DNA of 64,000 bases from Mactromeris polynyma (lineage: Eukaryota > Mollusca > Bivalvia > Venerida > Mactridae): positions 1,612,001 to 1,676,000 of the forward strand of contig JASFXZ010000012.1 in assembly GCA_032209605.1 (NCBI GenBank), in the 5' to 3' direction. This document shows positions 13,101 to 26,890 of this stretch, one piece after another. Position 1 is the stretch's first letter; the number at the start of each line of letters is the position of its first letter. The notes under the pieces are model-generated. The model made no database searches. It saw nothing but the letters and a program-made list of their open reading frames with translations, and was not told the origin of the DNA. A program made the translations under genes and the position numbers.

Positions 13101-14149
13101 ATATGACCTAATCATTATCATTTCAATTATCAAAGGCACTAATTCTATCAAACAGGAAATAGCAATATGAATTAACACATAATAAAGATCTCCTGGGGTT
13201 TTATGACTCTTGTGTTTTTACAGCTGACACCTAGGGCAGTTTTTCAATTACAGTAGTGACCAGTAGAACTGATCTGCCGAGGGCGTGGTTTATGAATTGC
13301 AAAACAATAGGCATCCACCAATCAAATTAATTAAAATACGAGAAAAGCAATTAATAACTGTCAATTATCAATTCATACGAGAACATATTATTTAAACATT
13401 GAAACTAAATGGCCAGCCAGCCACGAAAGACGTCTAAAAATAATTTATGGAGTATAGCGCTATGTCCCGTTTTCAGAAGAGATTCTTTTAAAAGTGACTA
13501 TAAACAATATATATTTAATGTGAGTAGGAATAACCAAACAGACAGTGAGTTTCATATTTTATTTTTACATAAATATATTGTTTTAGACAGTGCGTACGAT
13601 TTCACATTAACATCAAAATACGGTCTTCCAAGTCCATATTAACGACTGAGTTTGTGAAATAAAAATTCCCAGTATGTCGCAAAAATACAAATATTAAGCA
13701 TCCAACTAAAGCAATTTCGCAAAAACCATTAGGTATAAGTTTTTTTTATATATCTCAAAATACATCCTAAAACAAATTACATCTGTAACATACCTTATCT
13801 TTCATTCCATCGCCGAAAAATTAGTTACGTCGCCATTTCGCGCTCTGAATATTACCGTTATAGTAATTGTTTATCCTCTAATGACGTCATCGAAGGGCAG
13901 ATAATTCTATTAACGGTATAATTGAAAGGGTTCTAGAGACCTTAAAATAACGATAATAGTATTCAGACCCATTTGCACAATTATTTATTTATAATTAATT
14001 ATTTGCAAACTAGGAATTAGTTATACAGTGCATAGCTTAATTAACTTGTTCCCAACCAGTATGATAAATCTTTCATTGCATCAGGGCTAGTACATACCGG
14101 TTATGAATCGGACTATATAACGCTATCTCTTATCGATTTATCTTGCCTC
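10173..14149. other. Long intergenic stretch without a supported gene
   Basis: About 4 kb of AT-rich DNA. Small features seen: a near-palindrome GGGATATCCCATATGGG-like at ~10748, a GTTACG...CGTAACG inverted motif at ~11242-11276, and a 31-bp direct duplication (listed separately). A 77-codon plus-strand frame at 13409-13642 has no recognisable domain. The 10.87-11.29 kb part could be a degraded LTR, but I could not find both termini or a primer-binding site. Confidence 0.4.
12803..12885. repeat. 31-bp direct duplication
   Basis: A 31-bp segment containing GTACACAAGTCGTCTATTTT occurs at 12803-12833 and again at 12855-12885, identical by eye. The 21-bp spacer is made of short CAAGATTT repeats. 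It looks like replication slippage or the start of a tandem array. Confidence 0.9.
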
Positions 14150-15633
14150 GGCTCGCGATTTTACCTATGCGTAAATTTCACGATATGGTAAATAACAGAA
14201 CAGAACATAAGTTTATTTGAAAGACGTGTACATTGTACATAGTCATGTTCATCACAAAATATAAAATACAATAAATCACGTGACATACTATTAACAATTT
14301 GAGTTGGAGAAGGAAGAAAAATACAAAATAAAAAAAATATAAAAAATGTAATAGTTACTCATGTATATTCACATAGATTGTGGAAAGATAAACAAAACAA
14401 CAGGAATCATAAAAGAACGAGGAGAAGCTTGTTCACTATTTATACAGATAGTGTAAGGTGTTTCACTTTGAAATCGAAAATTTGGTGTATTTAGTCTAGT
14501 TTAATAAATTGGTTCATCAATTTTAAAAGAACAAGACAGTAGCGAGGTCTTAAATATATACATTTCAACGAAGCAATACATATCTCATCCAGAAAAATCA
14601 ATAATGTTGCAAAAGAATGCGTTTTAATTAGTTGGTTTTATATTTTGTCTTCGATATCAAATCATTAATTTGCAAATGGCACCCGATGTGTAGTGATGAT
14701 TTGCCAATCAACTTTTCCAAGCAAAGAGTGAGATGTACATTGATAGATGACAACGATAATGTTCGTAGTAGTGCACGTACACGAGACCATAGCTACTATA
14801 CACAGCAATAAAGAACAACAACAACAGCAACAATTCATTATTACTACACTCTGTCATCGATTTATATATTTCAAACATAGACTGAACCCGAGTACCTCTT
14901 CCATGTGCGTTGGCTTAGCGAATTTACCGCGTTTATAGCGATTACCTGGCATTTCAAATCTCGAGATCGCTGCACATCAGTATCTATCCGAAAAGTACTC
15001 AAGTACCTTCTTCATGAAGTGTAAAATACGCCGTAGGGTGAACTTTGGGACTACTTCTTTGAGTGAACTTTGGATGTGGACGTTTTAGCTTGTTCCTGGC
15101 TTTCAGTCCTTGTTGTGTTTTGAAAACGGGAACCAATTGATGTATGCCTCTGAAATTGCCACACTATAATAGACGGTTCCTGAGTGGTACCGTCCAAAAA
15201 CAGTAGTCGTCTTTCCATTGACCATATAGAATGAGCAGTCAAACTGAATATTTCGTGTCCATGAAAACAAAGAACGATCAATTAATTAGTTCAATATTGA
15301 ACAATCCGTACATCTTTTGAGATACGTTATCCAAGGTATTTTTTCTTAGACGGTATTTAATTACAGAATATACTTCAAAATTACGACTAAAAATAATTAT
15401 GCTGATGTTGAGATTATTATCTTTAAATAACTGCTCGATATCTGCTGTCTAATATGTTCGGCTGACGGACTCATTTAATACTGGACTGTGTAAACATATT
15501 GAACAAGTCTTGGTGAAATACAGGATTGTATTATCGATAAGGCACAGCGAGAAAAAAGGCATGCCGTCACAGTTGGTACGAATTTAAAGTTAAATGGTGC
15601 TTAGCGCCCACCCCCCCAACAAATATATGTTCT
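14150..15633. other. Intergenic stretch with possible dispersed-repeat remnant
   Basis: The part at ~14195-14300 reads on the minus strand as AATAAA-containing tail-like sequence (CAAATAAACTTATGTTCTG), as at the 3' end of a retroposed element, but no body is recognisable. A 76-codon minus frame at 15051-15281 has no known domain. Nothing else is supported. Confidence 0.3.
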
Positions 15634-16316
15634 ACCATAACACTTGTGAATAGGTGTTACACGTCCCAAACCCTAGATATAAACTACCATAAAACACCCA
15701 CACTGGTGCTCCACATCCAAAAGTATAGATATAAATATAATATACAATAACACATGTGCATAGGTGTTCCACGTTCCATAACCTAGATATAAACTACCAT
15801 TACACATACGCACCTGTGCTCCACGTCCAATAACCTAGATATAAACTACCATAACACATGTGCACCTGTGCTCCACGTCCAATAACCTAGATATAAACTA
15901 CCATAACACATGTGCACCTGTGCTCCACGTCCAATAACCTAGATATAAACTACCATAACACATGTGCACCTGTGCTCCACGTCCAATGACCTAGATATAA
16001 ACTACCATAACACATGTGCACTTTTGCTCCACGTCCAATGACCTAGATATAAACTACCATAACACATGTGCACTTTTGCTCCACGTCCAATGACCTAGAT
16101 ATAAACTACCATAACACATGTGCACCTGTGCTCCACGTCCAATAACCTAGATATAAACTACCATAACACATGTGCACCTGTGCTCCACGTCCAATGACCT
16201 AGATATAAACTACCATAACACATGTGCACCTGTGCTCCACGTCCAATGACCTAGATATAAACTACCATAACACATGTGCACTTTTGCTCCACGTCCAATA
16301 ACATAGATATAAACTA
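15634..16316. repeat. Minisatellite array, 52-bp unit
   Basis: About 13 copies of a 52-bp unit with the core ACCTAGATATAAACTACCAT and a CACATGTGCACCTGTGCTCC segment. The first two or three copies are more diverged than the rest, which fits growth from the right side. Confidence 0.95.
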
Positions 16317-17013
16317 TATAAAAGAGACAACCAAAAGGAAAAATGAAGATTCCATGTAATTATATGCTAAGAAGCATTCTTTATTCGCCGGCCAGAAGTC
16401 GGCTATTTTTATTCCTTTTTTATTTGTTTACGAGGCTCGGATTTGAAAAAATCGTTTCGATTGTTTTTATCTCTTTTCTGATCATCCTTTCCATTAAAAT
16501 ATGCCCGTTTTGCCCATGCGTTAATATTGCGGAACAACGATAATTCACGTAGCGATTACTATCGTCGATACGATTCCATTCATAAAATTGATTTTTACAC
16601 GTGTACACTTTTTGTTTCCCATATTAGATAGCATAAAAATATCTGTATTTGTACTTTCAAAAGGGACTTGCATTATTTAGTAGTAATGACTCCCATGTTT
16701 TAGTCGGCGACAAATTCTAAGCACTTCATACTATTATAGTTTAATGTGTTCCTGTTTTATGTGCAAACTGTAATTCTTTTTTATAAAATAAGTGGTGACT
16801 GGAGGAGGTGGTTTAAGAGCTTGATTTTTCTCATTTTATAATCCTATAAATTCCTATATTATAGCTGGGACTAATATATACAGGGTGTTTATATTGGTCC
16901 CAGATTTTAGTTTTTAAATTCCTGTATATTTCAGATGCATTTTTAATTTCTGCCTTCAAAACCCTTCTATGCACTGATACGACACATGGTTTTCTGAACA
17001 TTCTGGTTTACAT
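16317..17013. other. Unique spacer, no gene seen
   Basis: About 700 bp with a 66-codon plus frame at 16343-16543 that is hydrophobic but has no recognisable family. No other feature is supported. Confidence 0.4.
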
Positions 17014-17266
17014 GGCCCATGATTATAACGGATTCTTACAATCAGCGGTCAAATCTCAAATCACAAAACATACTCTTTATTCGTACGATAGTGACAATAA
17101 AACCCAATAATTCCCCCCATATCTCATACTAAAATCTAAAAGAAAAAGGACCAAAATGATTATTCAGCACTCATTTACACTAAAAATTCCACTATCAGAC
17201 TAATAAAAGTAAATTTGTCAATTGCAATTTGGGTGCTGAGTAAGTATCCGTTATAATCCCGGGCAC
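17014..17266. mobile_element. MITE-like element with inverted termini
   Basis: Imperfect terminal inverted repeats of ~32 bp lie at 17014-17046 and 17235-17266. The shared core is GATTATAACGGATNCTTAC followed by a CAGC-type end. The ~250-bp element has no coding capacity. No clear target-site duplication was identified, so family assignment is open. Confidence 0.6.
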
Positions 17267-17435
17267 TGAAGTTTCGGTATTTAAACTCATGTCAATGTGT
17301 TGAGATTTTGGGTACGGGACACGGTCATGTTTATTAAAGTAGTAGTCTATTATTGGTTGAACTCAATGAACACATTTCTCAATGTTTATTTTCCCAACAT
17401 AGGAAAAACCAAGTAAATTATTTAAGTATGATCCT

Positions 17436-17702
17436 GTGAGCTCAGGTTGTAAGTCAGATCCCCGGACAGCTCATGATGTAAGTCTGATCCCTGGGCAGAT
17501 CAGGTTGTAAGTCAGATCCCCGGGCAGCTCAGGATGTAAGTCAGATCCCCAGGCAGCTCATGATGTTAGTCAAATCCCCGGGCAGCTCAGGTTGTAAGTC
17601 AGATACCCGAGCAGCTCATGATGTAAGTCAGATCCCCGGGCAGCTCATGTTGTAAGTCAGATCTCCGGGTAGCCCAGGTTGTAAGTCAGATCTCCGGGCA
17701 TT
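17436..17702. repeat. Minisatellite array, ~29-bp unit
   Basis: About nine copies of a unit with the core GTAAGTCAGATCCCCGGGCA followed by GCTCAGGTT or GCTCATGAT. It is GC-richer than its surroundings. Copies diverge by several substitutions. Confidence 0.92.
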
Positions 17703-19513
17703 AATGTGTACAGTATTTAATCAAAGATAATACATGTATATCAAAGATGTTGGGAGCTTTGCAAGTTTCTGGAAGACAGGGTTAGCAGTGATGATAAACG
17801 CAGTTACAATGGTTTGGTCAATATATCTGAAATCCTACCAAAGTAGCGTCAAACTAAATTCAACCCGATCGTGACTTCGCGTGACGCCACCGTCTGATAC
17901 TGGATAAACAGAGTAATGTAATCATTACGATTGTAACCATACGATCATCTTTGGGTACGATACGTATCGTGAAACAGCCATCATACGATACGTATCGTGA
18001 AACAGCCATCATACGATACGTATCGCGAGTCTTGTTTATGTGGATAAGACTTCATTAATTTTATCAAGTCAAAATGCCTTATGCTATATATATTAATGTA
18101 TTTTTAAACTGACATAGTTTAATAATCACCCTCTACGTGTGTAATTCAAAGTAACACAGGATATACGAATGTTCTATGTTCTTTGAAATTCCCGAATCCA
18201 TTCCAGGCAAACTCCTAAACCACTGAAATCCTGCAACAACCTCATTTTTGTTATCTACATAGTTTCGTATGGCCCCGTAAATTTCATTTATCCCTTAAAA
18301 CTGTTAGAGAAAAAGTAAGTCAACACTGTGGGATAACTTAAACAGTACACTAGGAACCATCGCGCATTTTAATTCATTTCTGAGGAGAACTTCGTCAAGT
18401 CTTGACGAATTTGCATTAAGTGTAATTATGTGTCATTTGACAGATCAATTATTCATGCGTAGAATGTGGTGCATATTTTGAATATATTTTGACGTTTGAA
18501 GTGTGATTTCGGCCGCGGAAAGAGGTCAGGTGTGATAAGCGTAAGACTCCTTGTAATTTATATCCATATATAGAAGGGGCAAAAGGAAAGAACTCTCGAT
18601 TGTAAATAAAGGGATGGAACTCGCGACAATCTCCTATGCCAGGAACATTTTAAAGCAACACGACCGTAGTGCGGATGAAACCTAAATCTGTATAGGAAAT
18701 TTATGACTTATGATAGTTGCCTTCTGTGTTCCACATTTCCTTTCACTTTAAACACTTTGTCTTTGTATTCAACACTTAATGCCATATGCAAAAGTTTGTG
18801 CCGGTACGACGACGATATATTCCATAACACTGGCCGTTCCATCGTTGGACAATAATACAGTTTGAGCAATTATAATACTGGTAGTTTAATTAATTATGTG
18901 TGTTAGTTGAACTCCCGTACCCGTAGAGTTTGCAATGTCGGATTTCTACGAGTACGGGACTCCCGTACCCAGACTCCAGTTCTAGAGATACGGAACCCTA
19001 CTGTTAGCCACTACCAAAACATAAATCCGTCCTTATTTACTTGCAGTTGTCAATGCAAACTGATAAGACAGATAAACTCAGCAGGAAATATGAAAAGATA
19101 GTTGTCAAACTATAAAACAGCAAATATACCTGTAACTAAGCAAACATCAGGTCAATGAGATATAGAGCTTTGTAAAATTTATCGGGTAAGAGTAATTTGC
19201 CACAATAAGAGGACCGACTACATGTGCCCATGATCGTTACAAGGTGTAAATTCAATGAAAAAATCCCTTTATAATACCATATTAAGCATGTTATTTTTGA
19301 AAGTAGATGGTATGTTGTATTGTCAAGCAAGTGATTGCAGATAGAAAGTTCCTGTAATTTTGCAACATATAACAAGTTTGTGTTCGTATCCGTCTACCGC
19401 TATCAGATTAAATAGATATCAGAGGCGTCGACGTTCCAATCCCAGCAAGCACAAAATACTAGTAACACGTTACCTGAACATATGTACTAAACGTTATTAG
19501 GAGTATTAAATAC
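17703..19513. other. Spacer without a supported gene
   Basis: About 1.8 kb. It contains the palindromic 28-bp triplet (listed separately) and, at ~18908-18973, an imperfect inverted repeat around ACTCCCGTACCC and GAGTACGGGACT. No gene was recognised. Confidence 0.45.
17957..18026. repeat. Three 28-bp units each carrying a 14-bp palindrome
   Basis: The palindrome ACGATACGTATCGT occurs at 17957-17970 and 17985-17998, and with one terminal change at 18013-18026. The units are separated by an identical GAAACAGCCATCAT. Spacing is exactly 28 bp. Confidence 0.92.
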
Positions 19514-22500
19514 TATAAAATGCACAGGACCTGGGCTGTAAAACACACAGGACCCGCGCTGAAAGATATACACAGGACCTGGACTGTAAGATATACATGA
19601 CCTGGACTGTAAGATACACAGGACCCCCGCTGTAAGATTCACATGACCCGCTCTGTAAGATACACAGGACCCGCGCTGTATGATACACAGGACCCGGTCT
19701 GTAAGATACACGGGACCCGGACTGTAAGACAAACAGGACATGGGCTGTAAAGTACACAGGACCCGGACTGTAAGATACACAGGACCCGGGCTGTAAAGTA
19801 AACTGGACCGGGCTGTAATATACACAGGACCTGGACTGTAAGATTCACAGGACCTGGGCTGTAATACACACAGGACCCGGGCTGTAAGATACACAGGACC
19901 CGGGCTGTAAGATAACGGGACCCGGACTGTAAGACAAACAGGACATGGGCTGTTAAGTACACAGGACATGGACTGCAAGATTCACAGGACCCGGACGGTA
20001 ATACACACAGGACCCGGGCTGTAAGTTACACATGACCCGGTCTGTAAGATACACGGGACCCGGACTGTAAGATCAACAGGACCTGGGCTGTAAAGTACAC
20101 AGGACCCAGACTGTAAGATACACAGGACCCGCTCTGTAAGATACCCAGGACCCGCGCTGTATGATACACAGGACCCGGGCTGTAAGATTCACATGACCCG
20201 CTCTGTAAGATACACAGGACCCGCGCTGTATGATACACAGGACCCCCGCTGTAAGTTACACATGACCCGGTCTGTAAGATACACGGGACCTGGACTGTAA
20301 GACAAACAGGACATGGGCTGTAAAGTACACAGGACCCGGACTGTAAGATACACAGGACCCGGGCTGTAAAGTAAACTGGACCCGGGCTGTAATATACACA
20401 GGACATGGACTGTAAGATTCACAGGACCTGGGCTGTAATACACACAGGACCCGGGCTGTAAGATACACAGGACCCGGTCTGTAAGATAACGGGACCCGGG
20501 CTGTAAAGTACACAGGACCCGGGCTGCTATATACACAGGACCTGTACTGCAAGATTCACAGGACCCGGACGGTAATACACACAGGACCCGGGCTGTAAGT
20601 TACACGTGACCCGGTCTGTAAGATTCACAGGACCCGGACGGTAATACACACAGGACCCGGGCTGTAAGTTACACATGACCCGGTCTGTAAGATACACGGG
20701 ACCCGGACTGTAAGATCAACAGGACCTGGGCTGTAAAGTACACAGGACCCAGACTGTAAGATACACAGGACCCGGGCTGTAAGATACACCGGACCCGGAC
20801 TGTAATACACACAGGACCCGGGCTGTAAAGTATACAGGACCCGGACTGAAAGATACACTGGACCCGGTCTGTTAGATACACAGGACCTTGGCTGTAATAC
20901 ACACAGGACCCGGGCTGTAAAATACACAGGACCCGGTCTGTAATACACACAGGACCCGGGCTGTAAGATACAAATGACCTGGGCTGTAAGATACTCAGGA
21001 CCCGGGCTGTAAGATACATAGGACTCGCCCTGTAAGACACACCGGACCCGGACTGTACTACACAAAGGACCCGGGCTGTTAGAAACACCCATGACCCGGG
21101 CTGTATGATAACCAGGACCCGGTCTGTACAATACACAGGCCCCGGGCTGTAAGACACACAGGACCAAGGCTGTAAGATACTCAGGACCCGGACTGTAAGA
21201 TACACAGGACCCGGACTGTTAGATACACAGGACCCGGGCTGTAAGGCACACAGGACCAATGCTGTAAGATACTCAGGACCCGGGCTGTAAGGCACACAGG
21301 ACCAATGTTGTAAGATACACAGGACCCGGGCTGTAAGATACTCAGGACCCGGGCTGTAAGGCACACAGGACCAATGCTGTAAGATACACAGGACCCGGGC
21401 TGTAAGATACACAGGACCCGGGCTGTAAGGCACACATGACCAATGCTGTAAGATACACAGGACGCGGGCTGTAAGATACACAGGACCCGGGCTGTAAGGC
21501 ACACAGGACCAATGCTGTAAGATACACAGGACACGGGCTGTAAGATACTCAGGACCCGGACTGTAAGATACACAGGACCTGGACTGTAAGATACTCAGGA
21601 CCAAGGCTGTAAGATACACAGGACACGGACTGTAAGATACACAGGACACGGGCTGTAAGATACACAGGACAAGGGCTGTAAGATACACAGGACCCGGGCT
21701 GTAAGGCACACAGGACCAATGCTGTAAGATACTCAGGACCAAGGTTGTAAGATACTCAGGACACGGACTGTAAGATACACAGGACACGGGCTGTAAGATA
21801 CACAGGACACGGGCTGTAAGATACACAGGACACGGGCTGTAAGATACACAGGACACGGGCTGTAAGATACACAGGACACGGGCTGTAAGATACACAGGAC
21901 CCGGGCTGTAAGATACACAGGACCAATGCTGTAAGATACTCAGGACCAAGGCTGTAAGATACACAGGACACGGACTGTAAGATACACAGGACACGGCCTG
22001 TAAGATACACAGGACACGGACTGTAAGATACACAGGACACGGACTGTAAGATACACAGGACACGGCCTGTAAGATACACAGGACACGGCCTGTAAGATAC
22101 ACAGGACACGGACTGTAAGATACACAGGACACGGACTGTAAGATACACAGGACACGGGCTGTAAGATACACAGGACACGGGCTGTAAGATACACAGGACA
22201 CGGGCTGTAAGATACACAGGACACGGGCTGTAAGATACACAGGACACGGGCTGTAAGATACACAGGACACGGGCTGTAAGATACACAGGACCCGGGCTGT
22301 AAGATACACAGGACCAATGCTGTAAGATACTCAGGACCAAGGCTGTAAGATACACAGGACACGGACTGTAAGATACACAGGACACGGCCTGTAAGATACA
22401 CAGGACACGGACTGTAAGATACACAGGACACGGACTGTAAGATACACAGGACACGGGCTGTAAGATACACAGGACCAAGGATGTAAGATACACAGGACAC

Positions 22501-23712
22501 GGGCTGTAAGATACACAGGACACGGGCTGTAAGATACTCAGGACCCGGGCTGTAAGGCACACAGGACCAATGCTGTAAGATACACAGGACCCGGGCTGTA
22601 AGATACACAGGACCAATGTTGTAAGATACACAGGACCCGGGCTGTAAGATACACAGGACCCGGGCTGTAAGATACACAGGACCCGGGCTGTAAGATACAC
22701 AGGACCCGGGCTGTAAGGCACACATGACCAATGCTGTAAGATACACAGGACGCGGGCTGTAAGATACACAGGACCCGGGCTGTAAGGCACACAGGACCAA
22801 TGCTGTAAGATACACAGGACACGGGCTGTAAGATACTCAGGACCCGGACTGTAAGATACACAGGACCTGGACTGTAAGATACTCAGGACCAAGGCTGTAA
22901 GATACACAGGACACGGACTGTAAGATACACAGGACACGGGCTGTAAGATACACAGGACACGGGCTGTAAGATACACAGGACACGGGCTGTAAGATACACA
23001 GGACACGGGCTGTAAGATACACAGGACACGGGCTGTAAGATACACAGGACACGGACTGTAAGATACACAGGACACGGGCTGTAAGATACACAGGACACGG
23101 GCTGTAAGATACACAGGACACGGGCTGTAAGATACACAGGACACGGACTGTAAGATACACAGGACACGGGCTGTAAGATACACAGGACACGGACTGTAAG
23201 ATACACAGGACCCGGGCTGTAAGGCACACATGACCAATGCTGTAAGATACTCAGGACCAAGGTTTTAAGATACTCAGGACCCGGACTGTAAGATACACAG
23301 GACACGGGCTGTAAGATACACAGGACACGGGCTGTAAGATACACAGGACACGGGCTGTAAGATACACAGGACACGGGCTGTAAGATACTCAGGACCCGGA
23401 CTGTAAGATACACAGGACACGGGCTGTAAGATACACAGGACACGGGCTGTAAGATACACAGGACCAAGGATGTAAGATACACAGGACACGGGCTGTAAGA
23501 TACACAGGACACGGGCTATAAGATACACAGGACCTGGACTGTAAGATACTCAGGACCAAGGCTGTAAGATACACAGGACACGGACTGTAAGATACACAGG
23601 ACACGGCCTGTAACATACACAGGACCTGGACTGTAAGATACTCAGGAACAAGGCTGTAAGATACTCAGGACCCTGACTGTAAGATGCTCATGACCCGGAC
23701 TGTGAAATACAC
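19514..23712. repeat. Large minisatellite array, 23-bp unit (4.2 kb)
   Basis: About 180 copies of a 23-bp unit with the core TAAGATACACAGGACACGGG. The left third is heterogeneous (GTAATACACAC, GTAAAGTACAC variants); the right two thirds are very regular and organised in duplicated blocks. On the minus strand the unit lacks stops in all three frames, so open frames of up to 546 codons with a 23-residue period (three units, three frames) arise. These are artefacts: they overlap in all frames and have no unique sequence. Confidence 0.95.
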
Positions 23713-25511
23713 ATATGCTCCTATGAGCATTTACATGTATACATAAAAATTGTGTTTTAACTGAAAAATCCAAATGATTTACCACGTCCTGTGTTTTTGT
23801 TCTGATAAAAGATATATAAGCTATATAATAATAATGATGACAATTTCTTTACAATGTGTCGGGAGAAAATTTACATAAAATAAACTTCAAACAGAGTTTC
23901 AAGATTACATATTTATTAATAAAGAAAGTGGCTTCATATGGAATGTCTCGTTTTATTGAAACGCGTTTCATTATCACTATAACAATTTCATTATCTAACT
24001 TCCTCAATCATATCTGTTATTGTATCTTGATTTATCTTCGTTCGACAACGTTAATGTTTACATATGGTAGATTGCATTTGTATAAATGAAAAGAGACGCT
24101 AAATGACAACGTGAAGCGTTTTGAACATGTATATTATATACATGTTGTTAACCGTTGAAAATGTGGTATACATGTATGTGAACCTCAGTTAATGTTCGTA
24201 CATGTAGATCTACATTCATTTTAATCAATTACATAAATCCATGCGTATTTATGTTACCTGATAGAGTTGAGATTTTGTCTTGCACATATATTGCATTCAC
24301 TTTATGTGTTGTTTCATTTATGTACATGTAGAAGATTGTTTTCATATTGATAATGCAGGAATTGCTTGTGTTTTTCTCGATTGTTCCTTTTACTATACGA
24401 CTGAATAAAGTACGTTCAATACCACTATTTTCATGTACATGTTTGTTTTGTGCAATTTTTACCCTTCGTATTATGATTATTGTAATAATATGCTGAAAAT
24501 GTCGGAAACCTTGTTTATATGTAAACGTACATTGTATATATGTAAACAGAAAAACACTTATGTGGTACCATTTTATTTTACATTTTGAATGTTGCACCTA
24601 ATTAGATTATGAATAACGTCGAGAAGTCTACGTAAACAGTACAATTTCATTGTAAATGCATTTTGATTCATTAGTCGGCATCTTTGGCATTCTTAGAACT
24701 TTAGGAAAAGGCAAAAGTGTAACGTTTACAAAACAATTCAGTAAATGTGAACTCATTAATAGAATAACGAAGCGAATGTTAGAAATGTCGAAATTAAAAT
24801 CATTAAAAATAAGTTCAGTGATAGATATGCAATAAACAATACACCACAGTCTGAAGAGTTAGTTTGTCGTTGAATGTCTGGAATCAAAATTTCATGAGAC
24901 TAGTATTACTCCTTTAAAGCTGAGCTAACTGAACTGACATACTAGTATTTATTGATCGCGAAGATTTAATGCTGTCTAATACATATATAGGTCCATTCAG
25001 TTCTAAATTTTGACAAAATATCGGCCAATGATTTGTGAGGTTGGTGCGATTTGGCGTTTCCAATTATTATTTATTGTTCAAGTGCCGGTTGCTTCACAAT
25101 AAATAGGAATAAAAAGAGTATCTTGCACGCCATTACTCTTAGAATACGTTTTAGCAATTATTGCGCAACATTTATTATTTTGTCATTCAACCTCCTTGAC
25201 ATACTTTCAATAAGATTTTTGTTGTTATTATATAGATTGTATAAACGAATCCAAGAGTTCTTATTGTCATCATTGAAATTACATTCAGAATCACTGAGTA
25301 CAGCCATTTTTCTTCTAATATGTCTTCCGCGATGGTACTGCAGATATTAATATTATTTTCGAATTTAATTAGTTTTTTGCTGTTTGTTGCAATTTTCTAA
25401 TTTGAATGAGAAGTTTTTTTGCGCTTAACTTCAAAATCAGTTTTTTTGGGGTGCTCCTGACCTGTTTTTGCCACACGAGATCGAATATTTCGTTTTGAAA
25501 CAGATAAAAAA
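23713..25511. other. AT-rich spacer, no gene seen
   Basis: About 1.8 kb. Frames of 77-122 codons are low in complexity or hydrophobic and match nothing I recognise. No transposon ends were seen. Confidence 0.45.
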
Positions 25512-26890
25512 TTAACTAGTCGTTTTGCAGTCATTGTTTAAATTACGCGCCATTTTTGCAGCAAATATGGAGGGACAACTGCACGTTTCCTTTGGCTTAA
25601 TAGTAACAACGCGCTTAGCTCCCTTTATTCCCTCGACCATATAAGCATTCATTAACGATATATATTCAATTAAATCTTTCTGACTAACTTGTTCAGCTAA
25701 CATGTTTTTAGATAAAAAAATGTTTTATTTCATTCCGTTCGTAATGTACTTTCTCGTCTATTGTGGTAATGTTTTGTCCTTAAAATAATCACTCCGTATT
25801 ATGTTGTTAAATGTTCAGTAGTTTCACAATTTGAAGATGCGAAAAGTTCCAGTTGATCTTTTGCTTGTTGTAAAATACTATCTGGATGTCCTTTGCAATT
25901 GGATAATTGTATTTCGGCGGGATCTAATTTAGCGTATGAAAAGTCTTCATTTAATACGAAATTGCCGATACCAGCACGTCCGCGCTGAATTTCGGTATAA
26001 ATACATTTCTGTAAAAAGAATAAAGCCAAATTGATCATGTCCACAGGCAGCTGTTTTCTTTTTTGCAAAGATTTTATAACATTATTTAGAGATTCCGCTG
26101 CACTGTATATCATATTTTTTTATTTTTCCAAAATCCATCTACCAGAATGTTCAATGATAGCCCGTTTAACATGTCTGTGAAAATATTTTCTAAATTCCTC
26201 TGACCACTTTTGTTCTAACACTTCTATCTTTTCATCACAGCAACCGATTCAGATGAACATTCCAAAATATCACGCAAAAATACACTGATAAATCACCTTT
26301 TGTCGTCTTGTGTTTTGTCAACCAGACCTTAGCATCGTTTTATGTGGTTCCAGCAGTGAACAATTGGAATATTTGGCAATATTTTTGAAATAGCGGATTT
26401 AATTCCTGGTTCCCTATCACAAACAATGGGAAAATTGGTTTTGGGAAAATTTGGAACATGGTCCTTTAAAATGTCGAAAAAACGTTCATGGAACTTGGCA
26501 TCTCTCTTATCCGACGGTGCATCATAATATCGACTGAAATCACTGGCCCCTTCTCAAACAATATATGCTGATATGCCAAAACACTGACAAAAAGATCCCC
26601 GAGTTTATAAATACGTAAATTAGAAGTTCATTAAACTCATTTAAAATACCGTTCATGGCCGAAATGCACACTAAAGATGGATAAATATCAATTTGTTTGT
26701 TGTAGTCTTCACGTTCGTACGAAATTTCTCACAAGTTGTACACGTCATCTTTACTTAAACTTTTTTCCTGACCCTGTTTCCTGTTTTATACCCAAGCCTG
26801 TCGTAGATTTTGACACCTTTTCAGGAGATTTGCCGATACAGTTACATATTTCCCTTAATTTTATCTAAATACAGACGGACATGTTTTTCG
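25512..26890 (-). pseudogene. Broken MULE-type transposase
   Basis: Minus-strand fragments in shifting frames add up to a decayed transposase of the Mutator-like (MULE) DDE group. The clearest piece, at ~26330-26460, reads FPIVCDREPGIKSAI and then IVHCWNHIKR, the Asp and Cys/His-containing core typical of MULE domains. It is followed by a stop and a +1 shift before DAKVWLTKHK. Upstream pieces (YEREDYNKQIDIYPSL at ~26670-26720) and a downstream helical piece (25799-26113) fit the same protein. The C-terminal ETCSCPSI near 25590 resembles the first Cys pair of a SWIM zinc finger. At least three frame changes and several stops make it inactive. Terminal inverted repeats were not found. Confidence 0.65.

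Noticed and set aside
13409..13642. 77-codon frame starting MASQPRKTSKNN
   Set aside because: No family resemblance, no neighbouring exons; isolated short frame in AT-rich DNA.
20669..23528. Repeat proteins such as YLTARVLCILQP on the minus strand
   Set aside because: Same 23-bp unit read in three frames; no start context, no non-repeat body.
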